A stretch of 64,000 nt of DNA from Candidatus Thorarchaeota archaeon (GTDB lineage Archaea; Asgardarchaeota; Thorarchaeia; Thorarchaeales; Thorarchaeaceae): contig CP070761.1 of the NCBI GenBank assembly GCA_020348985.1, positions 1,856,905 through 1,920,904 of the forward strand, in the 5' to 3' direction. A program made the translations under genes and the position numbers. The notes under the pieces were generated by a model that saw only the letters and a program-made list of their open reading frames with translations, did no database searches and had not been told where the DNA came from. This document shows, in pieces, positions 62,805 to 64,000 of the stretch. Each line of letters begins with the position of its first letter. Position 1 is the first letter of the stretch.

Positions 62805-63554
62805 ATGGCAAAGAAGAAGAAGTCATCAAAGAAGAAAGCGATCTCACCGTCGCTATTCAAGGTCACAGGACCTGATGCCAAGCTGAAGGTTACTGCGAAA
62901 AAGAAGCTCTACTACTTTGGACCAAAGGTCAAACCGGAGAAAGCAAAGAAACTTGCTGCGGGAACCGGCTCAGAGATATTCGGAGTTTCTGGGAGTGCTC
63001 TCAAGGTAGGTACGCCTACTCTGAAATACGAGTTTTACATCAATTGTGACTGCACCGCTGAGAAGAAGTTCCTTTCAGTCCGTGGGCAAGAGATTGGTGT
63101 GCAGGATGAGATGGTCGCAGCTTTGGTTGGAAAGACTGTCATCACTCCAAAGAAGGCGAAAGAACCACCCATGAAGAGAATAGATCTAGACATCATAGAA
63201 CTATACGAAGCCAAGCGAACGGATACCATGGTCTATGATGGAAGAACCGGCAGTCCAGCAAGGGTAATGGAGAAGATCGTCAAAGGCGCTGGAAAGAAAG
63301 CCGCATCTGCCTCATGGATTCGGAAGGCCAAGATTGCACCAGGGAAGTTCAATTCCCTTGAGAAGTTCTTGAAAGTCTACACAAAGAACGCATCAGTTCG
63401 CCCCAAGTCCGTTAAGAGAACCACTGAGCAGACTCTCAACTTCAAGAAACTCGAAGGACACTATGTGCCAACGTACTATGTGAAAGTCGCCGCTGGTGCA
63501 GATTCACGTACGTTGAGGGTCAATGCGATAAGCGGAACTGTGGCGCTGGCATAG
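62805..63554 (+). CDS. basic hypothetical protein
   Basis: 249 aa with GGATGG just before ATG 62805. A very basic N-terminus (MAKKKKSSKKKAISPS) precedes predominantly beta and mixed segments with many Lys. A C-terminal strand segment YYVKVAAGADSRTLRVNAISGTVALA looks PepSY-like. Nucleic-acid or ribosome binding is plausible from charge alone. No family recognised. Confidence 0.6.
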   Translation: MAKKKKSSKKKAISPSLFKVTGPDAKLKVTAKKKLYYFGPKVKPEKAKKLAAGTGSEIFGVSGSALKVGTPTLKYEFYINCDCTAEKKFLSVRGQEIGVQDEMVAALVGKTVITPKKAKEPPMKRIDLDIIELYEAKRTDTMVYDGRTGSPARVMEKIVKGAGKKAASASWIRKAKIAPGKFNSLEKFLKVYTKNASVRPKSVKRTTEQTLNFKKLEGHYVPTYYVKVAAGADSRTLRVNAISGTVALA

Positions 63555-63604
63555 CTGCCCTGAATGTTTGGCGAGGATGTCCTTCAGAGTCAGAGGGTAG
63601 TCGT

Positions 63605-64000
63605 TTGTATCAGTTCTACAGGCCCTCCGGGCGAGTATTCGTGGACCGGGAAGATTACATTGAGTGGATGAAGGAAGCCTTGGAGCGATGCAGCCACGAA
63701 AAAGCGCTGTTATACATCTACGGCATTGGTGGTATTGGAAAGAGTGCACTCTTTCGCTACTGGGAATCCTCCGTTACAACTGACATCTTTGTTGATTGCG
63801 GAACTCACGTTGACTTCTTCGAAAGAATTGATGCAGTTGCGAAAGGAGCTCAGCGGCTGGGCATTAAGCTTCGCAGATATGATACGTTGTGGCATTTGAG
63901 GCAACGATTCGTCAAGGGGGTTGAGCCTGCGAAGGCAAGTAGCAGAGGGTGGGCATTGGAAATACTCTCGGCTGTTCCTTTCATAGGTTCACTGGGGGAT
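63605..64000 (+). CDS. second STAND NTPase, N-terminal part
   Basis: Open to the end of the window (132 codons). TTG 63605 with AGAGGGT five bases upstream gives MYQFYRPSGRVFVDREDYIEWM, then P-loop GIGGIGKSA near residue 39, LGIKLRRYDTLWHLRQRFVKGVEP and AVPFIGSLGD. The order and wording match the first 130 residues of the 1037-aa STAND protein at 44289-47402, so the two are paralogues about 16 kb apart. The repeat part lies beyond the window. Confidence 0.75.
   Translation, partial: MYQFYRPSGRVFVDREDYIEWMKEALERCSHEKALLYIYGIGGIGKSALFRYWESSVTTDIFVDCGTHVDFFERIDAVAKGAQRLGIKLRRYDTLWHLRQRFVKGVEPAKASSRGWALEILSAVPFIGSLGD

Noticed and set aside
1..64000. tRNA and rRNA genes
   Set aside because: I looked through the intergenic gaps by eye for T-arm and acceptor patterns and found none that fold convincingly; a tRNAscan-SE run would be decisive.

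Overview
The window looks like a chromosomal segment of an Asgard archaeon, most like a Thorarchaeota-type lineage; the lineage is inferred from gene content, not measured. Support comes from an ESCRT-III (Snf7-like) protein, a large coiled-coil protein whose C-terminus closely resembles the ESCRT-II subunit Vps22/EAP30, a longin-like domain fused to an Arf/Ras-type GTPase, an alpha3-truncated histone-fold protein, archaeal-type GluRS, AlaX, tungsten aldehyde oxidoreductase, and archaeal TATA boxes about 26 bp before starts. Genes are dense. TTG and GTG starts are frequent and Shine-Dalgarno motifs of the GGAGGT/AGGTGG/GGTG type are common; I used these to trim many starts. I found no rRNA, tRNA, CRISPR array or insertion sequence.

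Layout. 1-10 kb: the end of an unknown protein, a presenilin/SPP-like membrane protease, sugar-phosphate isomerase, hydrolases, a 1.2-kb stretch with two similar ncRNA-like elements and a 52-aa membrane protein, Mrp ATPase, an inositol/fructose phosphatase diverging from ESCRT-III, and a Ca2+ antiporter. 10-24 kb: threonine synthase, a Mg-chelatase-like AAA+/VWA pair, AIR-synthase-like protein, SurE, histone-fold protein, UDP-GlcNAc epimerase, uridine phosphorylase, coiled-coil protein, PRPP synthetase-like protein, dCTP deaminase. 24-33 kb: a redox and amino-acid block (TrxR-like flavoprotein without CxxC, glutamate dehydrogenase, branched-chain aminotransferase, polyferredoxin, aldehyde:ferredoxin oxidoreductase). 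33-44 kb: PH-like/zinc-ribbon protein, GIY-YIG protein, metallo-hydrolase, two coupled giant unknown proteins, CutA, and two tandem DapA-Fae fusion genes. 44-64 kb: a STAND NTPase with TPR-like repeats, M20 peptidase, LarB, AlaX, sugar nucleotidyltransferase, a putative metalloprotease, an S25e-like winged-helix protein with a histone H1-like tail, the longin-GTPase operon, the ESCRT-II-like protein, GluRS, and the start of a second STAND NTPase related to the first.

The strongest novelty candidate is the pair at 40.8-43.7 kb. Each gene joins a class I pyruvate-type aldolase (DapA family, with the Schiff-base lysine) to a formaldehyde-activating-enzyme (Fae) domain. Only the second copy keeps the Fae catalytic histidine. 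By analogy with known Fae-Hps fusions, this suggests channelling of formaldehyde between an aldol reaction and tetrahydromethanopterin. The second theme is the scattered eukaryote-like membrane-remodelling set: ESCRT-III, ESCRT-II-like, longin-GTPase and PH-like/zinc-ribbon proteins.
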